The notes below the pieces were generated by a model. The model was not told where the DNA came from. It saw only the letters and a program-made list of their open reading frames with translations, and made no database searches. Below are positions 47,238-57,000 of a stretch of 64,000 bases of DNA, in pieces; position 1 is the first letter of the stretch, and each line of letters begins with the position of its first letter. The translations under genes and the position numbers were made by a program. Source of the stretch: Cytophagaceae bacterium (GTDB taxonomy: Bacteria > Bacteroidota > Bacteroidia > Cytophagales > UBA9547); the NCBI GenBank assembly GCA_027488865.1, contig JAIYAU010000022.1, positions 67,969 through 131,968 on the forward strand, in the 5' to 3' direction.

Positions 47238-48527
47238 CTATGACTTTTGGACAAGCCATTTAAATACTTCTGCCAAAGTTGCTTTTTTGCCATACATTAA
47301 TACTCCAGTTTGATATATTTTGCCAGCCATTATTAAAACCAAAACGGCGGACACTCCCAAAATTGTTATAGAATAAAATATTTCAGAACTATTAACTCCG
47401 AATGGTAATCTCAACATCATCGCAATGGGACTAGTAAGAGGAAACATGCTCAATGCCAAACTTAAGGCGCTATCAGGCTCTTGGGTGATTAGCTGCATTA
47501 ATAATATTGTACCTACCATTGGAGCGGTTATTGGTACGACAAACTGCTGTGAATCAGTCTCACTATCCACCATAGCACCTACACAAGAAAAAAGCCCAGC
47601 ATAAATTAAAAAGCCAAGCAGAAAGTATAATAAAAAACATATCCCAAAAATTGGTAATTGAATTGAAGCTAGGCCATTTAAAATATAATTGATTTCTAAA
47701 GCCTGCTCGGTATCTCCAACATACTTTAGTGTTTCTACAATTTGTTCATTTGTAAATCTTTCAATTTTAAAATATTTATAAATAGGAAAAATTATAAAAA
47801 ATGACAACGTGAGCCAAGCGAAAAATTGTAAGAGTCCTGTAAGTCCAACACCCAATATCTTACCTGCCATAAGTTGCACCGGTCTCACAGAGGTAATTAT
47901 AATCTCAACGATTCTACTGGTTTTGTCTTCTACAATACTTCTCATTACTTGAACACCATACACAAAAATAAAAATATAAATAGCCATAGCACCCGTAAGC
48001 GCAAATATGAAGGCAGTTTCGCTAAACGAATTATTAGGTGCTAGTGTTTGTGATTGAATTTGTACCCCCTTAAGCCAAATTGCCAATTTTGGATTAGCAT
48101 TTTTTATTTCATTGGAGACAAAATTGGCTATTTCAGCATTCAAATCGGACGTTATCGATTGAATAGTACTTTTTGACAAAGATATATGCTGGTATAATTT
48201 AATTTCCACATTGCCATTAACGCTGGGAGGAATTACTATTAATGCATCATTATTACTGAGTAGAAAATTAGCCAAGATACTTTCTTGACTACCATTCATA
48301 TTAATGTAATTTTTGTCCTTGTTAAATGGTAAATTATAAAAAATATGCTGTTCCGATAAATCAAGCACCTCTATAGTATAATTTTTACTGCTTTTCATGG
48401 CCATACCAATAGGCACAATCATTATAATTGCAATTATTAAGGGACCAATAAGAGTTAACCATAAAAAGGATTTCTTTGTTATCCTATTTAAAAATTCAAC
48501 GCGTCCTATTATCAAGACTTTATTCAA
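47238..48527 (-). CDS. ABC-2 type transporter permease (NatB-like)
   Basis: About 429 aa. The best start is a TTG at 48527 (MNKVLIIGRVEFLNRITKKS), matching homologues that begin MNKxxxIxxREFxxRVxKKSF; it overlaps the ATPase stop by 8 nt. An ATG at 48560 and a TTG at 48611 are also in frame but overlap the ATPase more. One N-terminal helix, a large ectodomain (~res 50-160), then about five C-terminal helices with YGVQVMRSIVEDKTSRIVEI and the GKILGVGLTGLLQF motif of the NatB / ABC-2 family. It is likely the permease of the ATPase encoded upstream. Substrate unknown; sodium or peptide efflux and drug export are options. Confidence 0.85.
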   Translation of the reverse strand: MNKVLIIGRVEFLNRITKKSFLWLTLIGPLIIAIIMIVPIGMAMKSSKNYTIEVLDLSEQHIFYNLPFNKDKNYINMNGSQESILANFLLSNNDALIVIPPSVNGNVEIKLYQHISLSKSTIQSITSDLNAEIANFVSNEIKNANPKLAIWLKGVQIQSQTLAPNNSFSETAFIFALTGAMAIYIFIFVYGVQVMRSIVEDKTSRIVEIIITSVRPVQLMAGKILGVGLTGLLQFFAWLTLSFFIIFPIYKYFKIERFTNEQIVETLKYVGDTEQALEINYILNGLASIQLPIFGICFLLYFLLGFLIYAGLFSCVGAMVDSETDSQQFVVPITAPMVGTILLMQLITQEPDSALSLALSMFPLTSPIAMMLRLPFGVNSSEIFYSITILGVSAVLVLIMAGKIYQTGVLMYGKKATLAEVFKWLVQKS

Positions 48528-49413
48528 AATTCTCAGTAGTTTTTTTAATAAAAATATCATTAATGGTTTGTTCGTTTTCAATAAATGAAACGACTTTTTG
48601 ATTTCGACCAATTAATTCCAAAAGAACATCATTATTGGTCTTTCCTTGCCAGAGTTCTATAAGATATGTAAAGCCTTCATTTTTTCTTATACTAAAAGAC
48701 TGCGGAATAAAATCAAGGGCCTCTTCAGTTGTTAGATTAATGTAATTGGTTTTGTAGGTTGCTAATATTTTATCCTTCTTTCCGTCCAAAACTATTTTAG
48801 AATTATTAATCATTAAAAGATATGTACAAAGTTCTTCTGCTTTGTCCATTCTGTGGGTGGATAGAATAATGGTTGTGCCCAACTGATGAAGACTTTTGAT
48901 CTCCTTCTTCAAAAGTTCGGCATTAAGTGGGTCAAATCCACTAAAAGGTTCATCAAGAATTAATAACGTCGGTTCATGAATAACGGCAGTTATAAACTGA
49001 ATTTTTTGTTGCATACCTTTAGATAAACTGCCTACTAGGTGATGACACCATTGGAGTAAATCAAATTTTTGTAACAACGTCCTAGCTTTAACCTTTGCCT
49101 CAGCTGATGAAAGACCTTTCAACCTACCAAGGTAAAGTAATAAATCATAAACAGACATTTTCTTATAAAGGCCTCGTTCTTCTGGCAAATACCCAATTAT
49201 TAATTGATTCTTATTGGTGGGACTGTATCCGTCAATCAAAACAGTACCTAAATCAGGCTTTAAAATGCCCGTAAGAAGCCTTAATATTGTGGTTTTGCCA
49301 GCACCATTTTGACCTAATAAACCAATAATTTCTCCTTTGGGGATAGACGCACTAATATTATTTAGCACTATATGATTACCAAATTGTTTGGTTACATTAA
49401 TTAACTCAAGCAA
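48520..49413 (-). CDS. ABC transporter ATP-binding protein (NatA-like)
   Basis: 297 aa, TTG start at 49413 (MLELINVTKQFGNHIVL); a stop codon lies two codons upstream in frame, so no other start fits. Walker A GQNGAGKTT, Q-loop GYLPEERGLYKKMSV, signature LSKGMQQKI, Walker B LLILDEPFSGFDP and H-loop STHRM are all intact, and the C-terminal ~75 residues are a NatA-type extension. It starts 8 bp after the beta-helical secreted protein and overlaps the permease, so the three form one operon. Confidence 0.93.
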   Translation of the reverse strand: MLELINVTKQFGNHIVLNNISASIPKGEIIGLLGQNGAGKTTILRLLTGILKPDLGTVLIDGYSPTNKNQLIIGYLPEERGLYKKMSVYDLLLYLGRLKGLSSAEAKVKARTLLQKFDLLQWCHHLVGSLSKGMQQKIQFITAVIHEPTLLILDEPFSGFDPLNAELLKKEIKSLHQLGTTIILSTHRMDKAEELCTYLLMINNSKIVLDGKKDKILATYKTNYINLTTEEALDFIPQSFSIRKNEGFTYLIELWQGKTNNDVLLELIGRNQKVVSFIENEQTINDIFIKKTTENFE

Positions 49414-49421
49414 AATCTAAA

Positions 49422-50309
49422 TTAATTGGTTAAAAATACCACCTTTCCTAATGACACATCTACATTAAAAATAACCGCATTAGGTGCGCTTTCATAAAAA
49501 TTTTCATTAATATAAATATTACCATCTTTTCTTTTAAATCCTTTTGGCACTTCCACACTTGCAAATGACGAAGAATTAATTTTAATTTTAACAGGTAAGT
49601 CATTGGCGGGCAGCTTGACTACTAGTTTACCTGTACCAATTTTTACATTTACATTAGACACGGTGGTATTTCCGCCGCCATAAATAAGTTTTAACTTACC
49701 AAATCCAATATCTGCGGTTAGATTTTTGACTCTAGCCATCTGAAGGTTATTGAAGGTAACATTGCCAATTTCAGTTTTAAGCTGTAAGCTGTCCATTTCG
49801 ATTTGATTCGCTTGACCACTAAAATAGTTAATCGTAGCATCTGCACTGGCAGTTGAAATATGTGCAGTTTTAACCTTCAATCCTGATAAATTAATGTCAG
49901 AACTTCCCAATCCAAGGTTTATCCTTAATTTAAACTCCTTATTTTTAGATAAGAAAATATCCCAATAGCTTTTCTTCTCGGCCTTCTCAACATTGTCAAA
50001 AATATTTACAGAATATCCTGTTTTATCCCCTTTTTCAATAGAATTTTTATCAGAAACCTTAAACCTAACACGTTTTATACTATTGATTAAGGCATAACGA
50101 TATTCTGATTTCAATTTATCATCTTCAATCAGCCCCCTTACCTTTATTAACCTTGGATTATCAATAGCAGTAATACGGCTTTTACCATAAGGCAGCACTA
50201 TGCTAAAGTCTACACACATTATCCTTGGATCTTCGTCTGTAGTATATTGTTTTACAGTTTGTGCCTGTAAAAAACTAAAAATCAGGTTAAGTAATATAAA
50301 AAACCTCAT
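49422..50309 (-). CDS. Secreted beta-strand protein, LiaF/DUF4097-like
   Basis: 295 aa with signal peptide (MRFFILLNLIFSFLQAQ). The C-terminal half (~res 125-290) repeats strand units such as LRINLGLGSSDINLSGL, KNLTADIGFGKLKLIYGG and NVKIGTGKLVVKLPAN, ending in a turn-rich sequence. This matches the single-stranded beta-helix seen in LiaF/DUF4097 and putative head-GIN adhesins. It leads the ABC transporter operon, suggesting a periplasmic accessory role. Family assignment is tentative. Confidence 0.6.
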   Translation of the reverse strand: MRFFILLNLIFSFLQAQTVKQYTTDEDPRIMCVDFSIVLPYGKSRITAIDNPRLIKVRGLIEDDKLKSEYRYALINSIKRVRFKVSDKNSIEKGDKTGYSVNIFDNVEKAEKKSYWDIFLSKNKEFKLRINLGLGSSDINLSGLKVKTAHISTASADATINYFSGQANQIEMDSLQLKTEIGNVTFNNLQMARVKNLTADIGFGKLKLIYGGGNTTVSNVNVKIGTGKLVVKLPANDLPVKIKINSSSFASVEVPKGFKRKDGNIYINENFYESAPNAVIFNVDVSLGKVVFLTN

Positions 50310-50330
50310 ACGTTTAATACGCCATATACT

Positions 50331-50338
50331 TATTTTTG
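50331..50338 (+). promoter_or_regulatory. -7 box of HhH protein gene (candidate)
   Basis: TATTTTTG matches TAnnTTTG, 82 bp before the ATG at 50421. No -33 TTG at standard spacing. Confidence 0.3.
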
Positions 50339-50420
50339 TTTTACATTTAAAAATATTCGTAAAATAAGCTAAATAATTCTAATCATAACACTATTTTTAA
50401 AACTTAATCCTCCAAACCTA

Positions 50421-51374
50421 ATGCATATGTTCATCACGCGTGCCTTTCGCAGAATGAAGCGTTCAATAAATATGTACTTTGGCTTTTCCGCCAAGGAAAT
50501 AAATGGTATTACAATACTTTTTGTAATTATCATTTTAACAATTTTTGCACCTATAGTCCTTCAACATTATCTTGTAAATAATGTCACCCATACCCAAGAT
50601 GAAGCTATACTTCAGAATTGGATAAAATCAATTGAAGAAGAAAAACCATCCAACTTGTCACTTGAAAGGGTAAGCGTAGATTTAAAAACGATTCAAGAAT
50701 TCGACCCAAATGACGCCACTTTAGAAACCTTTGTGGGAAATGGGATTCCCTTCAAGTTAGCCAACAGGATAATTAATTACAGATCAAAAGGTGGGAAATT
50801 CAGAAATAAGGAAGATCTAAAAAAAATTTATGGTTTTTCCGAAAAACTTTATAGTAAGCTTTCAGCTAAAATTTTCATTAAGGAATCATTCAAAGACAAC
50901 AAATCAGTTAACAATATCAAGCCAAATGAATCCATAAATCATTCTAACAACAAGCCTAATTATGTTAAAACATTTGTTTATGATATTAACCAATTAGATA
51001 CCTTACAGTTAGAGAAATTTAAAGGAATAGGGTATAAACTAGCCAGTAGAATAGTAAAATACCGAAAAGCGCTAGGTGGATTTGTTTCAATAAAACAAAT
51101 TCAAGAGGTATATGGCCTAAATGAGGAAACCCGCATTGACCTAGAATCAAAATTAACCATTGATAATAATTTTATACCAAAAAAAATTAATCTTAATACA
51201 AGTAGCTATGAGGAACTTAGAAATCACCCTTATATCAAAGGAAAGCTAGCCGCAGTTATTCTTAATTATAAAAAACAACATGGGCTTTACAAAAGTATAG
51301 AAGACCTAAAAAATATTAAAATATTAACTGAAGACGACTATCTAAAACTACTACCTTACTTAGCATTGGAGTAA
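50421..51374 (+). CDS. Membrane-anchored helix-hairpin-helix (ComEA-like) protein
   Basis: 317 aa. A single TM helix at ~res 30-50 (NGITILFVIIILTIFAPIVL) is followed by three HhH-type units: EFDPNDATLETFVGNGIPFK (~93-112), LDTLQLEKFKGIGYKLASRI (~195-215) and KKINLNTSSYEELRNHPYIK (~255-275). ComEA-like proteins bind double-stranded DNA in the periplasm during transformation; Bacteroidota carry multi-HhH versions whose role is less defined. No other competence gene is adjacent. A 22-bp-stem bidirectional terminator follows. Confidence 0.88.
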   Translation: MHMFITRAFRRMKRSINMYFGFSAKEINGITILFVIIILTIFAPIVLQHYLVNNVTHTQDEAILQNWIKSIEEEKPSNLSLERVSVDLKTIQEFDPNDATLETFVGNGIPFKLANRIINYRSKGGKFRNKEDLKKIYGFSEKLYSKLSAKIFIKESFKDNKSVNNIKPNESINHSNNKPNYVKTFVYDINQLDTLQLEKFKGIGYKLASRIVKYRKALGGFVSIKQIQEVYGLNEETRIDLESKLTIDNNFIPKKINLNTSSYEELRNHPYIKGKLAAVILNYKKQHGLYKSIEDLKNIKILTEDDYLKLLPYLALE

Positions 51375-51375
51375 A

Positions 51376-51426
51376 AAAAATGAGATGCTAGCAGAATAGT
51401 ATCAATTCTGCTAGCATCTCATTTTT
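51376..51426. terminator. Bidirectional rho-independent terminator
   Basis: A perfect 22-bp inverted repeat, made of the 17-bp core (51381-51397 with 51405-51421) and an A5/T5 extension, has a 7-base loop. The A-tract and T-tract at the outer ends give U-runs in both directions, serving the convergent HhH and DUF2723 genes. The DUF2723 stop codon lies at 51425-51427, inside the edge of the outer stem. Confidence 0.9.
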
Positions 51427-54424
51427 ATTGTGGTAATTTAACCCAAGACATATGTCCCTCAAATAGCTTGTTATATTTGTCAGCCTCTGATGTTTTACCT
51501 TCACTTCTCAGTGAATTGATAATTTGGTTAAAAATATACATATTGGATTGAATCTCGTAGGTATCAATCTTATTGTTTTTATAATAGTTAAGTTCATCAT
51601 CAGCTCTTTTTATCATTACCTCACACATGGCTAAGGCCTTTTTATCCTCTTTTAAACGTAAATAAAGGGCAATAAACTGAGGGGTGTAAACATCATAAGG
51701 AATTGTCTTATCTGGCATAACCTTAAAACAATAATCAATTACCTCTCTAGCCTTGTCTAAATTACCCTCGTTATAAAACTCAGCAGCTAATCTATAAAAA
51801 CTATTTCTTGCATTTAGAGGAAAACGTCTATAATTTTCATCATAATATACTGTTTCATCATCGAGGCTTCTCCAATAAAAATCTTTCATCATGCGTTGGT
51901 ACATAATTGATGTTTCCACACGTCCTTGACTCGCACCTGCGGTTTTTACAGGTAACAGCCTATACGCCAAACCCTCCATTTGCAAATATTCTTTTAAATT
52001 TAAGTAACTTGACCCTGAAAGTGTTGTTGAAAAATAAATTGGGCGTTGCCAATTGTTAGTTGCTATCATGTCAAGAATAATCAAATCCTTTTTCTCCATA
52101 GAGTTTTTACCCAAACTCCAGCGTAACTCTGGAACCATCTTGGTCCTTTGAGATACTGGTATTATACCCAATTTATATACTGCAGCTGTATCTATTGGCA
52201 AAATCATTACATCTGAAGGAAGTTTTGCAATAGTATTACCACTTTGTGTATTAACCATAACCGCTGGATTTTCACTTTTAACATAATCGATATACGTTTT
52301 TAAATAAATACCATTAGTTATGTTTTTATCTTCTACATAAGGTATGTAGTCATTTTTACCTTGAATAAAGTTCTCAAAATCTAATGCTATAGGAAGTGGC
52401 TGTGAATCATAAGCCTTGCTCTTCATTTGTTCGATGTACCAATCGGTATTTAGTAAACTTAGGTTACAAACTCTTACATCTGTTCTAAATCCTTCTACCT
52501 CTTGTACATACCAAAGAGGGAATGTATCATTATCACCACCTGTGAATAAAATTGCATTTTTTGCACAAGAATTCAATAAATTCTTTGCGGAATCGACAGA
52601 ATGCCATCTGTTAGATCTGTCGTGATCATCCCAACCTTGAGCTGCCATTATGGTAGGCACTGAAAAACCAACAATTGTCATCACGATGGGTCTTAAAGTT
52701 TCATTTTTAATAAATCCCTTAAAGAAATCACATAGTGCAATTACGCCAAGGCCTATCCAAATTGCAAAAACATAAAACGAACCAGCAAAAATATAATCCC
52801 TTTCTCGGGGTTCCACTGGAGGCTGATTAAGATAAAAGGAAAGAGCTAGACCAGTTAATAAAAAGAATAACATTACATATAAAAAACTTTTACCATCTCT
52901 ACCTCCAGCAAATTCAAACATATGAAAGACAAAACCCAATACGCCTAAAATTAAAGGTATTAAATAGAAATTGTTTCTTGCTTTGTTTTTGGCAAACATC
53001 TCAGGTACATCCTTACCCCAATCTTGTGGAGCCAGCCAACTTGAGCCTTGTATGTCATTTTCTCTACCTGCAAAATTCCATAAAAAGTATCTAAAATATT
53101 GAACACCAAATTGGTATTTGAACATAAACTGCAAATTCTGACCAAATGAAGGCTTAAATTGGGACTCACTTTGCCCACCGACCACACGAGATTTAGGTTT
53201 GCCTACGTATTTTTCATATTCCTCAATGTGCCCAGGTTGTTTGCTGTGCATTCTAGGGAAAATTGTTTCATGTTTTTTGTCAAACTTATTAATTGTTTTA
53301 TGATCATAAATTACATATTCATCACCCTTTTTTCTATATAAAGCCGCTCCCTGTTTTTGATCAATAAGGTCGGCGGTATATTGCGGCCCCGCTATCAAAG
53401 GACGATCACCATATTGTTCACGTTTAAGATAAGAAACAAAACTGATAACGTTCTCAGGATTATTTTCATCAATAGGTGGATTATAGTTAGAACGAATTAA
53501 AATAACTGCATAAGATGCGTAACCTATTAGAACAAAACTTATGCTTACTAATACAGTATTTAAAACCCTATTTTTCTGTTGAATGGAATAATAAATTCCA
53601 TAAACCAATGCTCCAATAAACAAAAGCATAAAAAATACGATTCCAACTCTGAACGGCAAGTGTAGTGTATTGACAAAAAAGATTTCAAAAGAACCAGCAA
53701 TAGAAGGTAAACCAGGAATGATACCTTCTAAGATACCAACCACCATAACACCACTAATAGCAAAGGTTAATAAAATACCTTTTGTAGTAGGTTTGTATTT
53801 TTTAAAATAAAAAATGTAAGCCAATGCAGGTATTGTCACCAAGTTGAGTAAGTGAGCGCCAATAGAAAGACCCATTACATAGGCAATCAAGATTAACCAT
53901 TTGTCAGAATCTTCGCGATCTGCAATAGTTTCCCACTTAAGCATGGCCCAAAATACAAATGCAGTAAAAAACGAAGAAATAGCGTAAACCTCAGCTTCTA
54001 CGGCAGAGAACCAAAAGGAATCAGAGAATGTATAAGCCAAAGAACCCACCAATCCACTTCCAATGATTTGAATGGTCTGTCCTAAGGTTGGCTCCTGTGC
54101 GTTTACCTTAATTACCTTTTTAGCCAAAAAAGTTATTGTCCAGAATAAGAAAAGTATTGAGAATGAGCTAGAAAATACGGACACCATATTAATCCAATAG
54201 GCTACTTTAGTTACATCACCAAAGGACAAGAATGAAAATAAACGCCCAATTAGAAGGAATAAAGGTGCACCAGGAGGGTGAGGCACTTGCAATTTATATG
54301 AGGCTGCAATAAATTCACCACAATCCCAAAAACTTGCAGTTTGTTCAACAGTTAATGCGTATACAGCAGTGGCTATAGCAAATACCAACCAACCCGTTAG
54401 GTTATTAATTCTTTTAAAATTCAT
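51425..54424 (-). CDS. DUF2723 multi-pass membrane protein (GT117 / PMT-like glycosyltransferase)
   Basis: 999 aa. N-terminal family motif TASFWDCGEFIAASYKL followed by PHPPGAPLF, with the acidic residues that resemble the catalytic Asp/Glu of PMT-type (GT-C) transferases. About 12 hydrophobic segments span res ~10-590 with soluble loops, then an Asp-rich section (FTGGDNDTFPLWYVQEV) and a C-terminal helical TPR-like tail (ARNSFYRLAAEFYNEGNLDK). The family is assigned to GT117 and is proposed to add O-linked sugar to secreted proteins in Bacteroidota. This would be relevant to the many T9SS adhesins here. It is preceded by a -7 box at 54440-54447. Confidence 0.87.
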   Translation of the reverse strand: MNFKRINNLTGWLVFAIATAVYALTVEQTASFWDCGEFIAASYKLQVPHPPGAPLFLLIGRLFSFLSFGDVTKVAYWINMVSVFSSSFSILFLFWTITFLAKKVIKVNAQEPTLGQTIQIIGSGLVGSLAYTFSDSFWFSAVEAEVYAISSFFTAFVFWAMLKWETIADREDSDKWLILIAYVMGLSIGAHLLNLVTIPALAYIFYFKKYKPTTKGILLTFAISGVMVVGILEGIIPGLPSIAGSFEIFFVNTLHLPFRVGIVFFMLLFIGALVYGIYYSIQQKNRVLNTVLVSISFVLIGYASYAVILIRSNYNPPIDENNPENVISFVSYLKREQYGDRPLIAGPQYTADLIDQKQGAALYRKKGDEYVIYDHKTINKFDKKHETIFPRMHSKQPGHIEEYEKYVGKPKSRVVGGQSESQFKPSFGQNLQFMFKYQFGVQYFRYFLWNFAGRENDIQGSSWLAPQDWGKDVPEMFAKNKARNNFYLIPLILGVLGFVFHMFEFAGGRDGKSFLYVMLFFLLTGLALSFYLNQPPVEPRERDYIFAGSFYVFAIWIGLGVIALCDFFKGFIKNETLRPIVMTIVGFSVPTIMAAQGWDDHDRSNRWHSVDSAKNLLNSCAKNAILFTGGDNDTFPLWYVQEVEGFRTDVRVCNLSLLNTDWYIEQMKSKAYDSQPLPIALDFENFIQGKNDYIPYVEDKNITNGIYLKTYIDYVKSENPAVMVNTQSGNTIAKLPSDVMILPIDTAAVYKLGIIPVSQRTKMVPELRWSLGKNSMEKKDLIILDMIATNNWQRPIYFSTTLSGSSYLNLKEYLQMEGLAYRLLPVKTAGASQGRVETSIMYQRMMKDFYWRSLDDETVYYDENYRRFPLNARNSFYRLAAEFYNEGNLDKAREVIDYCFKVMPDKTIPYDVYTPQFIALYLRLKEDKKALAMCEVMIKRADDELNYYKNNKIDTYEIQSNMYIFNQIINSLRSEGKTSEADKYNKLFEGHMSWVKLPQ

Positions 54425-54439
54425 GATTTCTTAATATTT

Positions 54440-54447
54440 CAAAAATA
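54440..54447 (-). promoter_or_regulatory. -7 box of DUF2723 gene
   Basis: TATTTTTG on the minus strand matches TAnnTTTG, 15 bp upstream of the ATG at 54424. No good -33 element. Confidence 0.4.
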
Positions 54448-54568
54448 ATCTTGGACTAAATAACGCCATTTATTAAAATTTATTGGCAGAAGGCGAAATT
54501 AATAAATAAAAACTCAATGTTTCGAAAATCAACAAATAATTTAACGTAATAAAAAAATCACTAATATG

Positions 54569-56803
54569 TTATAATTCATCTGATTCTACATAATTCACAA
54601 TACCCCCAATTACCTTAACACCTTGTGAGTTAAGAAATTTAAGCGAGATTTTATCAGCTGCCCCAAGTATATAATCGGCTTTAGTGACTAGTACAACCTT
54701 TTCTGTGAACTCCATTAACTCTTTAGAATCGGTATATTTGTTCAAAGAACTTCCCTCCATAAATATATAATCATATTTATCTGATAATACTTGGACCAAA
54801 TGTTTAAAATCCTTGTCATTAAAAATTTCAAAAGGTGACTTTTTCGTATTTGAACTACCAATTATATCAATATTGTCAAAACCAGTCTTTTTAATAAAGT
54901 CACTGCTTGAATACAAAACTTTAGATGGAAATGATTTAGAGTCTTCATTGGAAATATTTTCTGCATTAAGAAGATGTCCTTCGTCTAGCTGATCCATATA
55001 ATTTTGAAACAAAAAATTTTCAAATAAAATAGAGAGAGAGTTGTTTTTAAAATTAGTATCAATTATTAATATTTTACTGCCGTTTTTACTTAATGAGTAG
55101 GCTAATGAAAATATAACCAATGACTTGCCCTGACCTTCCGCTAAGCTGGTAAATAAAATAGACCTAGAGCGATCTTTAATTAATTCATACCTCAAACTCC
55201 TTAATTCTTGTTCTAAAATTACGTCCTTATTATCCTTTTGAAGTAAGTCTATTAACCTTTTCAGATCTAAATTTTTATGATTTATTTTATGGATAAACCC
55301 TATTGACTTAATACCTGTAAATAGTTCAAATCTATCAGGATTTCTAATTCTTTTATCCAGAAACGAATACGCAACACCTCCTCCTATTACCAAACCAGCA
55401 CTTAATATGGCTGAAATAATCGTAAACATTAGAATATGTGTAGGTTCTGGCTGGTCGTTAGGTTGCGCCTTTTCAATTTGTCGCAAGTTTCCACCTTTAT
55501 TTAAAGATATATTTCTAGCTTGATTATATTTGGTTTCTATATTTATATACTCTTCACGAGCCGCATTTATCTGTAGTTCTAGAGCGGCTATTTGACCTTC
55601 ATCCGCCACAATAGTAGACATAGTTGATTTTAGGTTTGATAAAAGACCTTGGATAATTGTATAATTGGATTGGGCCATTGCCAAATCAATTTCATAATTC
55701 AACTTTTTTGTAATGAGTTCTTGTTTTGCAGTAGCCTCAAGAGTACCTCCACCACTGTTTTTACTCAATAAATAAATTTTATTTTCTAATTCAGCCCTGT
55801 AGTTTTGAATGGAATCATTTAAACCCTTATTGCCGGTATTCCCATTATAAAAACGTTGGGTTAACTTCTGAATTTTATTTTGAAGTATTATAACGGCTTG
55901 ATTTTGAAATACCTCCTCTCCTGCTGCGGCTCCTGCAGAACCAATTTTTATTTTGATTTGATTGATTGCAGATTGATAACTCGAAATCTTCTTAAGTTCC
56001 TCATTGCGATTTTCCTCTAGCATAGCAATTTGGTTTAACTTTGCCTCAGATTGTAAATTAAAATTAACTACGTTGGAGTTCTCTTTAAATCTTCTGAGTG
56101 TATCAATTTTGCTTTCCAATTCCAACTTTTTTTGTTTTAATAAATCGCCAAAAAAGGACAACGAATTACCAAATCTTCTTGTTTCTGTAACAAAATTAAA
56201 ACGAATAATCTCTGTACAATATTCGTTAGCTAGATAGGAGGACAATTGAGGATTTTCTGACTTTGACTCTATTTTTACAAAATCAGATGACATTACTCTA
56301 TTAATAGAGACCATTTTAGAAATGGTTTTTTGATCATAATTGTAAAGCTTGATAAGTTGATTTAATCTTTTATCCTCTTCATTATTTAAATCCAACAAAA
56401 TGATAGAATCAAACTTGTTTTGAAGAATGGGAATACATTTTTCTAACTCTTCATCCGTAAAACCTTGCTTGTTCAATTTTTCTTTACTTAACTTACGAAA
56501 AGGCCGATTACTTTGCAGGTCATGAAGGACCAATTTATAAGAAATCATATTCACAATTTCTTTTGACTCTATAAATGCCAAAAAGTTGGCAAATCTATTG
56601 CTTATAACATTCCAGTTATTGTCATTATCATCAATTGTAACTCGTTCTTGATCAGTGATTCCTGTGGCAAGCTGAGCTTTAGAATTAAATTGTTTTGGTT
56701 TGCTTTGAATCAAAAAAAATGTAATAACGCCAGACAATATTGGCAAAATGACAATAAACCATTTTAGCTTCCAAAGTATTTTTTTAATATAAGAAAAATC
56801 CAT
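54569..56803 (-). CDS. Polysaccharide co-polymerase / BY-kinase-like protein (Wzc/GumC type) with degenerate ATP site
   Basis: 744 aa. TM1 at ~res 14-32 (LKWFIVILPILSGVITFF), a Wzz-like periplasmic part, a long coiled-coil region (~220-450), TM2 at ~460-480, and a cytoplasmic ATPase-like domain. Walker A is present (SLAEGQGKS, ~555-563). Walker A' is ILIIDTNFKN where ILLIDADLR is usual, Walker B is YDYIFMEGSS where YDYVIIDTPP is usual, and there is no tyrosine cluster at the end. The protein may therefore be a length regulator with reduced or lost tyrosine autokinase activity. It has its own -7 box upstream. No other exopolysaccharide gene is in the window. Confidence 0.87.
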   Translation of the reverse strand: MDFSYIKKILWKLKWFIVILPILSGVITFFLIQSKPKQFNSKAQLATGITDQERVTIDDNDNNWNVISNRFANFLAFIESKEIVNMISYKLVLHDLQSNRPFRKLSKEKLNKQGFTDEELEKCIPILQNKFDSIILLDLNNEEDKRLNQLIKLYNYDQKTISKMVSINRVMSSDFVKIESKSENPQLSSYLANEYCTEIIRFNFVTETRRFGNSLSFFGDLLKQKKLELESKIDTLRRFKENSNVVNFNLQSEAKLNQIAMLEENRNEELKKISSYQSAINQIKIKIGSAGAAAGEEVFQNQAVIILQNKIQKLTQRFYNGNTGNKGLNDSIQNYRAELENKIYLLSKNSGGGTLEATAKQELITKKLNYEIDLAMAQSNYTIIQGLLSNLKSTMSTIVADEGQIAALELQINAAREEYINIETKYNQARNISLNKGGNLRQIEKAQPNDQPEPTHILMFTIISAILSAGLVIGGGVAYSFLDKRIRNPDRFELFTGIKSIGFIHKINHKNLDLKRLIDLLQKDNKDVILEQELRSLRYELIKDRSRSILFTSLAEGQGKSLVIFSLAYSLSKNGSKILIIDTNFKNNSLSILFENFLFQNYMDQLDEGHLLNAENISNEDSKSFPSKVLYSSSDFIKKTGFDNIDIIGSSNTKKSPFEIFNDKDFKHLVQVLSDKYDYIFMEGSSLNKYTDSKELMEFTEKVVLVTKADYILGAADKISLKFLNSQGVKVIGGIVNYVESDEL

Positions 56804-56869
56804 AGGGAATTATATTTTAAAAATCCTAACCCAGTTTATATCTAATGAATAAAACACCACAACTATTTG

Positions 56870-56901
56870 CAAATATAAACCTATTTGATCTTTTAATGCA
56901 A
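56870..56901 (-). promoter_or_regulatory. Promoter of the Wzc/GumC-like gene
   Basis: TATATTTG (56870-56877, minus strand) with TTG (56899-56901) at 21-bp spacing resembles TTG-N19-TAnnTTTG. The leader would be about 63 nt. Confidence 0.45.
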
Positions 56902-57000
56902 GTACACAAAATTTTATACAAACAATCAACTCATTTCAAAAAATATCCTTTAAGCTAAACTAAAAAAGTAGTTTTTAATCATACCTGAAATCTAGACTAA

